DNA from: Sphingomonas sp. R647
GTDB lineage: Bacteria > Pseudomonadota > Alphaproteobacteria > Sphingomonadales > Sphingomonadaceae
NCBI RefSeq assembly: GCF_020177055.1
Contig: NZ_JAIQXT010000001.1
Span: 788,529 to 852,528, forward strand
DNA length: 64,000 nt
Direction of reading: 5' to 3'
The position numbers and the translations under genes were made by a program. Below are positions 28,255-39,652 of this stretch, in pieces. Every line of letters starts with the position of its first letter. The stretch's first letter is position 1. Under the pieces are notes generated by a model that made no database searches, was not told the DNA's origin, and worked only from the letters and a program-made list of their open reading frames with translations.

Positions 28255-30624
28255 CTACTTCTCCTTGTTCCTTCGGCCAGCCGAGTTACCGGTCACTCCA
28301 CGACCCCTCAGTTTTTGCTTTGCATTTTTGCCATGAGTAGCACTACTCACTATCGCGTCGGATATTTCATCCATCGGCGACGAGAATTTGGCCCCATTTA
28401 CATGAATTTCATCGACGTTTGCTTTAAAAAATTGAGCACCATTGAAATCACAGTTTTCCGCATTTGCGCTCACCAATATGGCCAAATTGAGCTCCGCGTT
28501 TTTCATCACAGAGTTGCTCAGATCGGCATTATATAAATCAGCAGAATCGAAACAATTATCACTGAAGTCGAAAAACGAAAGACATGATTGAATCAAACGA
28601 TTGGTAGGACCACTGCGCTGGCCCTGAATTCGTCTGATCGCTTCCGCTATGGCAGTCGATCCGACGACATTAAGCTTGGTGACCTTTTCAGTTGTACGCG
28701 CGCACGCATTGACGCACACAAAAAGCGCCTCTTCTGCATTCCGCTCGTACTCACACATCTCCCGATAAGTGGGAAGGTTGGCGCGATGCATGGGCAAGCG
28801 GGAATTTAGCGCCACGCTTAGCAACTCAGAAATACAATTCTGCCACTGGCCTGCTGACGTATCACGGGACAAAATTTCCCGACGTATAAAGGGGAACACA
28901 TAATTATCGATCGGAGATTTACCAGTTACATCGATCCAGCGCAGCAAGCATGCCGTAACATCCCAGCCCGCGTCGCGATCAACTCCGTTTTCTGCCAAGC
29001 GCTTAGTTACTTGATCTATCAACCGAACGATACGGGTCGCTATGAGATACTCTGCAAAGCTCTTATGCGTAAATTCGAATGTCTTTTCTCCGTCTTCACG
29101 CGTGCCCTGTTCTCTGAAATAAAATGCAAGTAATATCTTAGAAACCCCGGATGTTGCACCTGCTTTCAGGGAATCCAAAAGGCCTGACATACCATTAGCA
29201 CGACAATGTTTTTCTACTTCCATCATTGTTGTCGTTCTTCCAGCGCCATGCCAGACGCAAATGGCAACCTCCTCCAGTAAGCGCATAAAATCACTAAATT
29301 GCAGATCCCTCAAAGCTGGATGCGCGCTGTCACTCCATGCTCGTTCATAGACCGCCTGCAGAAGGTATCTATAAACCGAGTTAATATCTGTATTCTTATC
29401 AACAACCAGGCCCTGCTTGATAGCAAGTGCTACCAAATAATTTAATAGAGGATGAACCGTAATCTCATCAAGCTCACCCACGCGGAGCTGATCCGGCATT
29501 TTCTCGTACGAGACGCCAATCAGTTTTCCATAATTTAACCACCACTCGTCGCGCTGATCTAAATCTCGAATTGACTTGTCTGCGTCGTCCGAAATGCGGT
29601 CGGCATGTCGATTGGTGAAAGAATAGGGAGCGACGTTGAGAGAAAAGCCTTGAGACCGCACCACGGAGTCGGTCGACTGAATTGCGACATCCCTTCCCGT
29701 GACAACCGCGATAACATTGCGCCTGCTACTGTTCTTCGTCTGAAGAAAGCGCATGAGTTCGGCCATGAATGAATGCGCGGTCTCTTGCGACAGCCGCCCC
29801 TGCAATTGCAGCTCATCAAGCCCGTCGAAGATCAATACACACTTTGACTTGGTGAATTCGTCAAGGGAGAAGGAAGAAAAATGCCCTGCCGCAGTCAGAT
29901 ATTCTTCAATCGAATCCTCCACACTTGACTTAATGTTTATCAAATGAAGAGGAATGAAAATCACTCTCACTCCGCTAGATGCGAGATATCCAGCCAAAAA
30001 TTTTGCATATGAAGATTTACCGGAGCCAGGACCCCCCTTAATAAGACAGACCGGGCTCTTAGACTTATCTTGAAGAATCCAGTCGGTAACTTTATCGTGA
30101 AGCCATCCGACAAGATGCTCTGGTTTCTTAAGAAAATCGGCATCAGGACGGTTTGGCTTTCGCTCCTTTTTTACATCCTCCCAAGTGCATCTCAAGGGAA
30201 GCATGATCTGTCTTAGACTGAAAGTCTCGTCGAAGACCGACTCTTCTATCAATCCGGACAGGTAGGCTCTATAGGAATACTGATCTTTTTCAAATTTAGA
30301 TGCATCATCAAAAGGAGTTTTAAAAGCTCCCAAAGAGCCCTGATAATGAGAAGGCCGCTCCCGCCACTCATCTGCTAAAGCTACAGCAAAACGCCCACTC
30401 AAACGAGAAGAAATATTACTTGCATCGCTCGATGATATGTTAATTGATTCTAGCCATTTCGCGACAGCAGGCTGAAGGCGTTCAAAAAATTCGGCGTCTT
30501 GAGGGTTGGATAAGAAATTATTAGGTATTTCTAAGTCTATTACGCTCCCGATTGCGCCATCAGCGACAAAACGCGTCATCCTTTCGATATCGATCGACAA
30601 TGACTGCTGGTGTTCTTTAAGCAT
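28255..30624 (-). CDS. NACHT-domain STAND NTPase with C-terminal pentapeptide repeats
   Basis: A 789-residue protein. The N-terminal helical region is followed by a NACHT module: Walker A GGPGSGKSS at 197-205, Walker B LIFDGLDEL at 264-272 with the paired acidic residues of NACHT proteins, and a sensor-like VVTGRD at 308. FEFTHKSFAEYLIATRI near 515 is the conserved winged-helix segment. Residues 684-749 are pentapeptide repeats (ADLYNADLSNSVMKNAELN), the likely ligand-sensing or scaffold end. Bacterial NACHT proteins are known antiphage NLR relatives. The ATG at 30624 lacks a Shine-Dalgarno; the frame continues upstream through a UGA (30664-30666) to 30831. Confidence 0.85.
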   Translation of the reverse strand: MLKEHQQSLSIDIERMTRFVADGAIGSVIDLEIPNNFLSNPQDAEFFERLQPAVAKWLESINISSSDASNISSRLSGRFAVALADEWRERPSHYQGSLGAFKTPFDDASKFEKDQYSYRAYLSGLIEESVFDETFSLRQIMLPLRCTWEDVKKERKPNRPDADFLKKPEHLVGWLHDKVTDWILQDKSKSPVCLIKGGPGSGKSSYAKFLAGYLASSGVRVIFIPLHLINIKSSVEDSIEEYLTAAGHFSSFSLDEFTKSKCVLIFDGLDELQLQGRLSQETAHSFMAELMRFLQTKNSSRRNVIAVVTGRDVAIQSTDSVVRSQGFSLNVAPYSFTNRHADRISDDADKSIRDLDQRDEWWLNYGKLIGVSYEKMPDQLRVGELDEITVHPLLNYLVALAIKQGLVVDKNTDINSVYRYLLQAVYERAWSDSAHPALRDLQFSDFMRLLEEVAICVWHGAGRTTTMMEVEKHCRANGMSGLLDSLKAGATSGVSKILLAFYFREQGTREDGEKTFEFTHKSFAEYLIATRIVRLIDQVTKRLAENGVDRDAGWDVTACLLRWIDVTGKSPIDNYVFPFIRREILSRDTSAGQWQNCISELLSVALNSRLPMHRANLPTYREMCEYERNAEEALFVCVNACARTTEKVTKLNVVGSTAIAEAIRRIQGQRSGPTNRLIQSCLSFFDFSDNCFDSADLYNADLSNSVMKNAELNLAILVSANAENCDFNGAQFFKANVDEIHVNGAKFSSPMDEISDAIVSSATHGKNAKQKLRGRGVTGNSAGRRNKEK

Positions 30625-30663
30625 TGCCGCGAGCGCTCGACCGACTGACCTCGAGATTAGTTC

Positions 30664-30831
30664 TCAAGCTTTAGCGTGTGCAGCATCACCACTTGAAACC
30701 GCGGCCAACATTTTAGTTGCCCCGTCCGCAATTACGCTCGGCGTAACGCTAAGCCAGCCGAACACAAATTTTGACAGACCACCAGCGAATTGCGGCGCAT
30801 CGACCGTTAGAGTGGTAGTAGCGTTCGGCAT
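30664..30831 (-). CDS. 55-aa segment in frame with the NACHT gene, ended by UGA
   Basis: ATG at 30831, then MPNATTTLTVDAPQFAGG, LSKFVFGWLSVTPSVIADG and KMLAAVSSGDAAHAKA before a UGA. After the UGA, 13 sense codons (ELISRSVGRALAA) lead in frame to the NACHT ATG. The text across the stop reads as one helix, so this is either the true N-terminus of the NACHT protein interrupted by a premature stop, a recoded stop, or a small upstream partner protein. Nine G precede the ATG by 5 nt on the coding strand. Confidence 0.5.
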   Translation of the reverse strand: MPNATTTLTVDAPQFAGGLSKFVFGWLSVTPSVIADGATKMLAAVSSGDAAHAKA

Positions 30832-30836
30832 TACGG

Positions 30837-30845
30837 CCCCCCCCC
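30837..30845 (-). promoter_or_regulatory. G9 homopolymer in ribosome-binding position
   Basis: Nine consecutive C on the plus strand, i.e. nine G on the coding strand, ending 5 nt before the ATG at 30831. The tract occupies the Shine-Dalgarno position and is long enough to slip during replication. Confidence 0.45.
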
Positions 30846-30886
30846 AAATCTATTAAGGGAGCATCGTGCAGTAACGAGCTGTTTGT

Positions 30887-33886
<3,000 letters not shown>

Positions 33887-33893
33887 GCGGTGA

Positions 33894-33908
33894 GTTCTAG
33901 CTTTGTTC
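33894..33908. promoter_or_regulatory. LexA (SOS) box of uvrA
   Basis: GTTCTAGCTTTGTTC is an exact GTTC-N7-GTTC operator, beginning 8 nt upstream of the uvrA start codon. It predicts SOS induction of uvrA and possibly of the co-directional NACHT gene behind it by read-through. Confidence 0.8.
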
Positions 33909-33960
33909 TTGAGGGGAAGCTAGGGGTGAGATAGGGGCGCGGGCGGCCGGTTGCGAGGGG

Positions 33961-35265
33961 TCAGAAGGCGCGGCTTACGCCGAGCGTCGTTGCCACGCGG
34001 CGATAATCGTAGATTTCGATGGTCGAGAAGTTCCGTTCATAGGACAGGCGAACCACCGGCGCGAAGCCGCGAACCCTCAACGCGCGCAACGTCGCGCCAG
34101 CCGTCAAGCCGAGCAGCAGGTCGCGCCGACGCCGGGGATAAAGAAACATCCGGGCATCGGCCTCCAGCCTCCTGACGCTTGCGACGGCGAATGCGCTGGT
34201 TCGGCCAAACTCACGCCAGCCAAGGGCAGTTCCCCCCGCCGAAATGCTGGCATAGGCCGGGTCAGCGGCAGTCTGGCGCGTCACACGCCCCGTCAGCCCG
34301 CCGCCCGCGCGGGTGCTGAAAGCCCGTTCCACCCCGACCTCACCATTGAACAGCCATCCGTCCTGCAGGTCGTTGAGCCGATAATCGCTGCGCGCGACGC
34401 TGGCCCCAGCGGTGATCTGAGTCCGCTTACCCAGCGGATGCTGCCAGTCGAAGGTCACGGTCGCGGTCGTGGCGAGCAACGATTGCCCGTACCAGCGCGC
34501 CGTGCTCCCGGCAGAAAGCTGGAATCTCTCCCGGCCCGGTGACCATTCAAGGCCGATCAGTCCCGATGCCGAGAGGTCGTTGAACTGATCCTGTTTGTAA
34601 AACTCCGCCTGACCCGACACGCGCGGCACGATCGCCAGATCGGGCGCGATGCCGCGACGCAGAAAGACCTGGCCCGCGACCCGCGCACCGATCCCCGATT
34701 GATTGCGCGCATCGCCCGACAGTTCGAGCGGCGCGATGATGGTGTCGAGGGTTTGCGAGTCGGTCGCGCGGTTGATGTTGCTATCCGGGACGAGAGCGAA
34801 CTCGACACTCGCGCCGAGCGGCTTACGCGACCGTAACGCGTTGGCGAACTGGTCGACGGCCTGGCTGACGCCCGGCGGCAACGGGCCGGACTGGACCTGA
34901 CGCAGTTCACGCCGCGCTGCGGGCTCGTCACCGATCAGCGCGAGCACGCGGGCAAGCTCGATCCGGACACGCTGCGCATCGGGCTTTTCGTCGAGCAAGG
35001 CGCGAAATTGGACCGCCGCGTCGCGATGGCGGCCCAGTTCAGAGAGCATCATCCCCAGCCGGAATCGCGCTTCCGACCGAACCTCGACATCCGGGTCCTG
35101 TGTGAGCGCGCGATACAGCGTTTCGGCAGCGGCAACATCGCCCTGGACCCGCGCCGAATGCGCGGCATCGAACATTTCCGTCGCGTTCAGCCGCGCGGAT
35201 TCCTGCGCCAGACACGCCAGCGGCGTCAGCATCAGCGCGGCGCCCGCCGCCATCGAACGGAGCAT
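33961..35265 (-). CDS. Slam-like outer-membrane protein (surface lipoprotein assembly modifier)
   Basis: A 434-residue protein with a signal peptide (MLRSMAAGAALMLTPLACLAQ), tetratricopeptide repeats at about 30-140 (ALYRALTQDPDVEVRSEARFRLGMMLSELGRH) and an outer-membrane barrel from about 150 to the terminal Phe, ending ERNFSTIEIYDYRRVATTLG. This TPR-plus-barrel layout and the STIE-YDYRR end are characteristic of Slam proteins, which deliver lipoproteins to the cell surface. The preceding gene, 5 nt away on the same strand, encodes a TbpB-like lipoprotein, its probable client. Confidence 0.82.
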   Translation of the reverse strand: MLRSMAAGAALMLTPLACLAQESARLNATEMFDAAHSARVQGDVAAAETLYRALTQDPDVEVRSEARFRLGMMLSELGRHRDAAVQFRALLDEKPDAQRVRIELARVLALIGDEPAARRELRQVQSGPLPPGVSQAVDQFANALRSRKPLGASVEFALVPDSNINRATDSQTLDTIIAPLELSGDARNQSGIGARVAGQVFLRRGIAPDLAIVPRVSGQAEFYKQDQFNDLSASGLIGLEWSPGRERFQLSAGSTARWYGQSLLATTATVTFDWQHPLGKRTQITAGASVARSDYRLNDLQDGWLFNGEVGVERAFSTRAGGGLTGRVTRQTAADPAYASISAGGTALGWREFGRTSAFAVASVRRLEADARMFLYPRRRRDLLLGLTAGATLRALRVRGFAPVVRLSYERNFSTIEIYDYRRVATTLGVSRAF

Positions 35266-35270
35266 CGTCG

Positions 35271-37130
35271 TCAGTTCTGCTTGCCGATCGCGATTCCGGT
35301 GAGTTCAGTCCAGCGGGTCGCCTCCGGATTCTGATACCGCATCCAGAACACGCCACCGACCTCTTCCGCGCGCGGGCCATAGAAGAGGCCGTTGAAGTCG
35401 GAGATCACGATGCCGCCGCCAACCGATCCGCGCAGGTCGGATCCGAACCGACTGAGCGCGAAGTCGAAGTTGCCGAACGATTTAGTGGCGCCAGTCGCGA
35501 CATCGGTACCGACCGGGGACAGCCGCATCGTACCGCGGTTAGATCCGAAATCGAGCTCGAACCGCGCGGTTCCCGTCAGATTATACAGGTTGGTCCCACC
35601 GGGCGCATAGGCAAACGCATATTCGATCCCGTTGCCGTATAGCACCCCATTATAGCTGGCAGTTCCCACGATCGGAATCTGGTTCTGGGGCGTCGCATAG
35701 CCAAAAGGCACATAGCTGTTGCGCACCGTCGACAGGCCGTCGCCACCAACCGGCGACCGCGCCTCAATGCTTGCGAAGCTGAGATAGCTCAGCGCGAGTT
35801 CGGTATTCGTCCCAACCGGACGGTACAGCTTGATATCCGCGACCGTCCCATCAGCAAGGGTCTTGCGATACAGCGTAAAGCGCGCGTCATTCTGCGTCGC
35901 GAGTTGATCGCCCGCCCCAACGGTGAAGCTGTCATATGTCGCAGAGGAGCTGCCGCCGACCTCGATCCGCTGCACACGGACCGTATAGTTCGCGGCGGCG
36001 GCATTATAATCGACCCAGGCCGTCGAACCCGCGCCACCGGTGTAGCGTAGCTGTTCATTGACGCGCGGGATGCCTCCCGCTCCGAGTTCATAGGATGTGA
36101 AGGCCGAGCGGCTGACAAAGGCGGTGTCGCTGTCGATTTCGGACAGTTTTTTGCCGGATACCACCGACGAGTCACGTCGACCGAGCAACGCGCCAGCAGC
36201 CACGTCACCATCGGCAGCGCGTGCCCAGAATGCGGCGCCGACCTCTTGCGCCGCCGGTCCATAGAATCGCCCGTCGAAGCTGCCCGTCATTTGTCGAAAG
36301 GACAAAATGGTGAACTCACCCGAAAACAGATTGCTCGACGACGAGAGTTGACCCCGACCGCTCCAGGCGCCGCCATAACCGCTGGAACCGGTGCTGGGGC
36401 GACTGAGATCGAACCGCCCGGTCGTGTCGATCCGCCCCGAGGCAAAGTCGACGATAAGCGACCCGGTACCGCGCATCGCATTGGGCTCGCCCTCCGAACG
36501 ACTGCTCAACACGCCGAGCAGGTCGACGGCAAAGCCGGCATTGCCCGTGCGGGCGAGCGCAGTATCGGGAGTCTCGACGCCATAGGTGAACGCATCGACC
36601 GATCCGTCCACGGCGCTGGCGCCGCTGATGGCGCGTTCCCAGAACCCGCCGCCCACATATTGATAGGTGAGCGAGCCGGAGGTTCCGGGACGAGTCATGG
36701 TCAGCGTGTCGGTTACCGCGCCGCTCGTGCGACGATACACGGTCGCGGTCGGCGTGTTCTGGACCACATGCGATTGCGCGAAGGTCTGTGACCGCGCGCC
36801 ATTGGCGACAGTATAGCTGCGACTGGCGGCATCGTAGCTGACCGTGAGGCTGCTCGCCGATGCCGTCCCCGCGCCCGTGCCGCTGGTGTCATATCGCGCG
36901 GCAGCTTGGCTCGCGTTGCTCGTAAATGTCTCGCTGACCTGAAGGTCAGCGAGCGAGCTGTTGGTCGGCGACGGCGACGGCGACGGGGTAGGCGTCGGCG
37001 ATCCGCCGGGAGAAGGCCCGGGCGCGGGGGAAATCGGGCCAACACCGCCGCCCCCGGCCCCGCCACCGCTGCACGCCGAAGCCAACAGGACAAGCGCCGA
37101 CATGGCGGGCACGCGCAAAATCCGTTTCAT
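35271..37130 (-). CDS. TbpB-like surface lipoprotein
   Basis: A 619-residue lipoprotein. The start at 37130 gives MKRILRVPAMSALVLLASAC with the acylated Cys20, then a Gly/Pro/Ser linker to about residue 57. Two transferrin-binding-protein-like barrel ends are visible: GRFYGPAAQEVGAAFW (288-303 region) and GLFYGPRAEEVGGVFW (581-596), so the protein has two lobes as in TbpB. The frame is open further 5', but no other start gives a signal peptide. Located 5 nt upstream of the Slam-like gene, it is probably its surface-exported substrate. The ligand is unknown. Confidence 0.82.
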   Translation of the reverse strand: MKRILRVPAMSALVLLASACSGGGAGGGGVGPISPAPGPSPGGSPTPTPSPSPSPTNSSLADLQVSETFTSNASQAAARYDTSGTGAGTASASSLTVSYDAASRSYTVANGARSQTFAQSHVVQNTPTATVYRRTSGAVTDTLTMTRPGTSGSLTYQYVGGGFWERAISGASAVDGSVDAFTYGVETPDTALARTGNAGFAVDLLGVLSSRSEGEPNAMRGTGSLIVDFASGRIDTTGRFDLSRPSTGSSGYGGAWSGRGQLSSSSNLFSGEFTILSFRQMTGSFDGRFYGPAAQEVGAAFWARAADGDVAAGALLGRRDSSVVSGKKLSEIDSDTAFVSRSAFTSYELGAGGIPRVNEQLRYTGGAGSTAWVDYNAAAANYTVRVQRIEVGGSSSATYDSFTVGAGDQLATQNDARFTLYRKTLADGTVADIKLYRPVGTNTELALSYLSFASIEARSPVGGDGLSTVRNSYVPFGYATPQNQIPIVGTASYNGVLYGNGIEYAFAYAPGGTNLYNLTGTARFELDFGSNRGTMRLSPVGTDVATGATKSFGNFDFALSRFGSDLRGSVGGGIVISDFNGLFYGPRAEEVGGVFWMRYQNPEATRWTELTGIAIGKQN

Positions 37131-37373
37131 GATACCCCCGAAAGCCCCAGACAGAGATCGAACCGGCACCGAATCGCCGCATTGATTGGCTGAAGCATGC
37201 CAATGGACACAGTGACTTGCCAAGCGCGAAACATGCCCGTGATGGCGGTATCTGGCGCTAGCCCCCGGGTCACGATGCGGCATCGTCAGTAACCGCCCAA
37301 CCCCCAAAATCCATCCACCCGCCGTTCATACCGACTCGCCGAATATCCGGGCATGAACTTCAGGAGCGGGACG

Positions 37374-39137
37374 ATGCGGCAGGTGAGTGGGCGTGGAGTG
37401 CGTGGCGTGAGCCTGGCGGCGGTCGCGCTGGTGCTGGCGGGTGGCTTTGTCGGGTCGGCGAGCGCGGCGAGTGCGCCTGCGCCCGTGGGCTATGCCGCCC
37501 CCTCCCCTGTCGCGCAGGCCGGGTGGCAGGCGGACTCCGGGGACTATTACTGGATCGACGCTGCCGATGGCCTGTTGGAGGCGATCGGCGATGCGCCGCC
37601 GGACTTCACCTTTGTCTATCGCGGCGATGATGCATGGGGCTGGGAGTTGCAGACCGGGCATCTGGTGCTGGCGGAGACCGATCGCGACGGCGCGATGCGC
37701 TATTATTATTTCGAACCGGACGCGGATACGCCGTTCCTGGTGCAGGAGGCGCGGCGGTCGTTCGCCTATCAGCAGCAGCGGCTGGCGGTGGTGTATGATA
37801 GCGGCGGGGCGGCGCTGTCCCCGCGCGAGAGCGACATGTGGGACGATCGCGCCGAGGAGCTGTACGATCGCGCGGTCGCGCTGCGCGAGGCGGCGGATGG
37901 GACCGAGCAATGGGATGCGGTCGATGCCGGATGGTGGGCCGGGCAGGTCGCGACGGTGATCGAATGGCGGCTGCGCTGGGAAACCGGGCGGGTGCGGCAT
38001 CCGGGGTGGCAGCGGTGGCGCGGCACGTCCGATGCGGTGCGCTGGCGATTGGGGCTGGAGCGCGAGCGCCAGCGGCGGCGGCTGGACGGCGACCGCTTCC
38101 GGCGCTGGCAGCGCGACGGGTTTCGCGGACCGCCGCCGCGCTTTGACGGGCCGGGGCGACCGGGTCGGCCGGGGCTGGGCGTGCGTCCGCCGTGGCGCGA
38201 TGGCGATGGTCGGCCGGGGGCTGGACGGCCCGGCGGCGGACGGCCTGAGGCTGGACGGCCGGGCGGACCGCGTCCGGGTGATGGTCGCCCTGGCACCGGA
38301 AGGCCCGGGACTGGGCGTCCTGACGGCTGGCAGCCGGGCGTTGGACGTCCGGGTGGCGGGCGGCCCGAGGGTGGCCCGCCGGGAACTGGGCGCCCGGGGA
38401 CGGGTCGGCCCGATGGTGGACAGCCGGGTGCCGGGCGTCCGGGTGGTGGTCGGCCTGAGGGCGGACAGCCGGGTGCCGGGCGTCCGGGCGGTGGTCGACC
38501 TGAGGGCGGGCAGCCGGGAGCTGGACGGCCGGGCGGCGGTCGGCCTGAGGGTGCGCAGCCCGGTGTTCCCGGTCGCCCCGGCGCGGGCCAGCCCGATGGC
38601 GGACAGCCCGGATCGGGGCGCCCTGGCGGCGGACGGCCCGGTGATGGGCGGCCCGGTGGCGGACAGCCGGGTGCTGGCGGGGGACGCCCGCCGGTGACGA
38701 CGCCTGCGCCGGTACCGACGACGCCCCCTCCCCCGCCGGTCGCGGTGCAGCCTGCACCTGCGACTCCGCCGGTTGCGACTCCGCCGCGCCCGCCGCGCCC
38801 CGGGGTAGGACGGCCCGGCGGCGAGCGGCCAGCCGAATGGCGGCGCCGGATGCCCGAGGGCACCGCCCCGCGCGAGAGCGGGCCGCAGGCTCCGATACGG
38901 GTCGCGCCACAGCCGCGGAGCACGCCGGTCGCTCCGCCTCCGCCGCAATGGCGTCCGCAGCCGCAGGGCCAGCCGCGTGTGCAGCCTGCACCGGTGCGTG
39001 TTGCACCGCCGCCGCCGCCGGTGCGGGTGGCTCCGCCGCCGCCTCCGCCTCCCCCTCCGCCGCCTCCCCCGCCCCCGGCGCGGAGCAGCGAACCGGGGCA
39101 GTCGCTGAGGGAAAACACGCTCGAGCGGCCGCAGTGA
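37374..39137 (+). CDS. Exported Gly/Arg/Pro-repeat protein
   Basis: A 587-residue protein; the ATG at 37374 follows AGGAG by about 8 nt, preferred over 37353. A signal peptide (about 1-33, LAAVALVLAGGFVGSASA) is followed by a folded N-terminal domain of about 170 residues (YYWIDAADGLLEAIGD, DDAWGWELQTGHLV) and basic residues (LERERQRRRLDGDRFRRW). A long low-complexity region then has 15-residue tandem units such as PGAGRPGGGRPEGGQ, and a Pro-rich tail contains runs of proline. It is probably a cell-envelope or extracellular structural protein. The family of the N-terminal domain is unknown. Confidence 0.65.
   Translation: MRQVSGRGVRGVSLAAVALVLAGGFVGSASAASAPAPVGYAAPSPVAQAGWQADSGDYYWIDAADGLLEAIGDAPPDFTFVYRGDDAWGWELQTGHLVLAETDRDGAMRYYYFEPDADTPFLVQEARRSFAYQQQRLAVVYDSGGAALSPRESDMWDDRAEELYDRAVALREAADGTEQWDAVDAGWWAGQVATVIEWRLRWETGRVRHPGWQRWRGTSDAVRWRLGLERERQRRRLDGDRFRRWQRDGFRGPPPRFDGPGRPGRPGLGVRPPWRDGDGRPGAGRPGGGRPEAGRPGGPRPGDGRPGTGRPGTGRPDGWQPGVGRPGGGRPEGGPPGTGRPGTGRPDGGQPGAGRPGGGRPEGGQPGAGRPGGGRPEGGQPGAGRPGGGRPEGAQPGVPGRPGAGQPDGGQPGSGRPGGGRPGDGRPGGGQPGAGGGRPPVTTPAPVPTTPPPPPVAVQPAPATPPVATPPRPPRPGVGRPGGERPAEWRRRMPEGTAPRESGPQAPIRVAPQPRSTPVAPPPPQWRPQPQGQPRVQPAPVRVAPPPPPVRVAPPPPPPPPPPPPPPPARSSEPGQSLRENTLERPQ
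38390..38560. repeat. Coding tandem repeats, 45-nt period
   Basis: Within the Gly/Arg/Pro-repeat gene, several near-identical 45-nt units encode PGAGRPGGGRPEGGQ; looser copies extend on both sides (about 38200-38690). Likely to vary in copy number between strains. Confidence 0.75.
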
Positions 39138-39143
39138 GCGCGG

Positions 39144-39605
39144 TCAGGCCGGCGTGAAGGGCAGGATGGCGCGATAGACCTCGCGTGGCGGCGCACCGGC
39201 GACGGATGCGCCGCGCGCGAGGAGGAAGGCGTGTTTGACGATCTCCGCCTGCTGCTCGATCCCGTAGCGCTCAAGCGTCCAGCCGGGCTTGATCGCGTAA
39301 TCGTAGCGGCAAAACGGGTGGCGGCGCAGGGGCAGGAAGAGGCCGCGCTGATGCTGCCACACATGCGTCATCTCATGGATGAAATGCGCCTGAAGGCCGA
39401 GCGAGGCGGTGGCGAAATCGTCGCGATAGGCGGTGCCCTTGGGGTGGAAATGGATGCAGCCCAGCGGGGCCATCGTCACGTTGCGCGGCTGGAAGAAGAT
39501 CCATTTGCGGTTGGCGACGCCGGCGGCGGCATAGTCGATCGCGTCGCCGAACACGCTGCGCGACAGGGCGATCTCTGCGGGGGTGAGCGGGCGGCGGGCA
39601 GTCAT
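39144..39605 (-). CDS. HExxH protein (Vgr-related / DUF4157-like)
   Basis: A 153-residue protein with a zinc-metallopeptidase-like HEMTH at 77-81 (HFIHEMTHVWQHQRG), plus MAPLGCIHFHPKGTAYRDDF and RYDYAIKPGWTLERYGIEQQAEIV. Sphingomonad homologues are often labelled Vgr-related protein. There is no signal peptide. HExTH with a following WQHQ resembles the DUF4157 group often found with contractile injection systems; enzymatic activity is unproven. It lies tail-to-tail with the Gly/Arg/Pro gene and divergently from rluE. Confidence 0.65.
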   Translation of the reverse strand: MTARRPLTPAEIALSRSVFGDAIDYAAAGVANRKWIFFQPRNVTMAPLGCIHFHPKGTAYRDDFATASLGLQAHFIHEMTHVWQHQRGLFLPLRRHPFCRYDYAIKPGWTLERYGIEQQAEIVKHAFLLARGASVAGAPPREVYRAILPFTPA

Positions 39606-39652
39606 TGTCGCAAGAGGTGGATGCGCAGGCGGGTTATGTCTAGAGCACGGTC

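Noticed and set aside
30506..30856. A 116-codon plus-strand ORF over the NACHT leader
   Set aside because: Opposite to the in-frame NACHT extension and without a ribosome-binding site.
38200..38690. Regularly spaced repeats considered as a CRISPR array
   Set aside because: The repeats are in-frame coding units of 45 nt inside the Gly/Arg/Pro gene, without unique spacers or cas genes.
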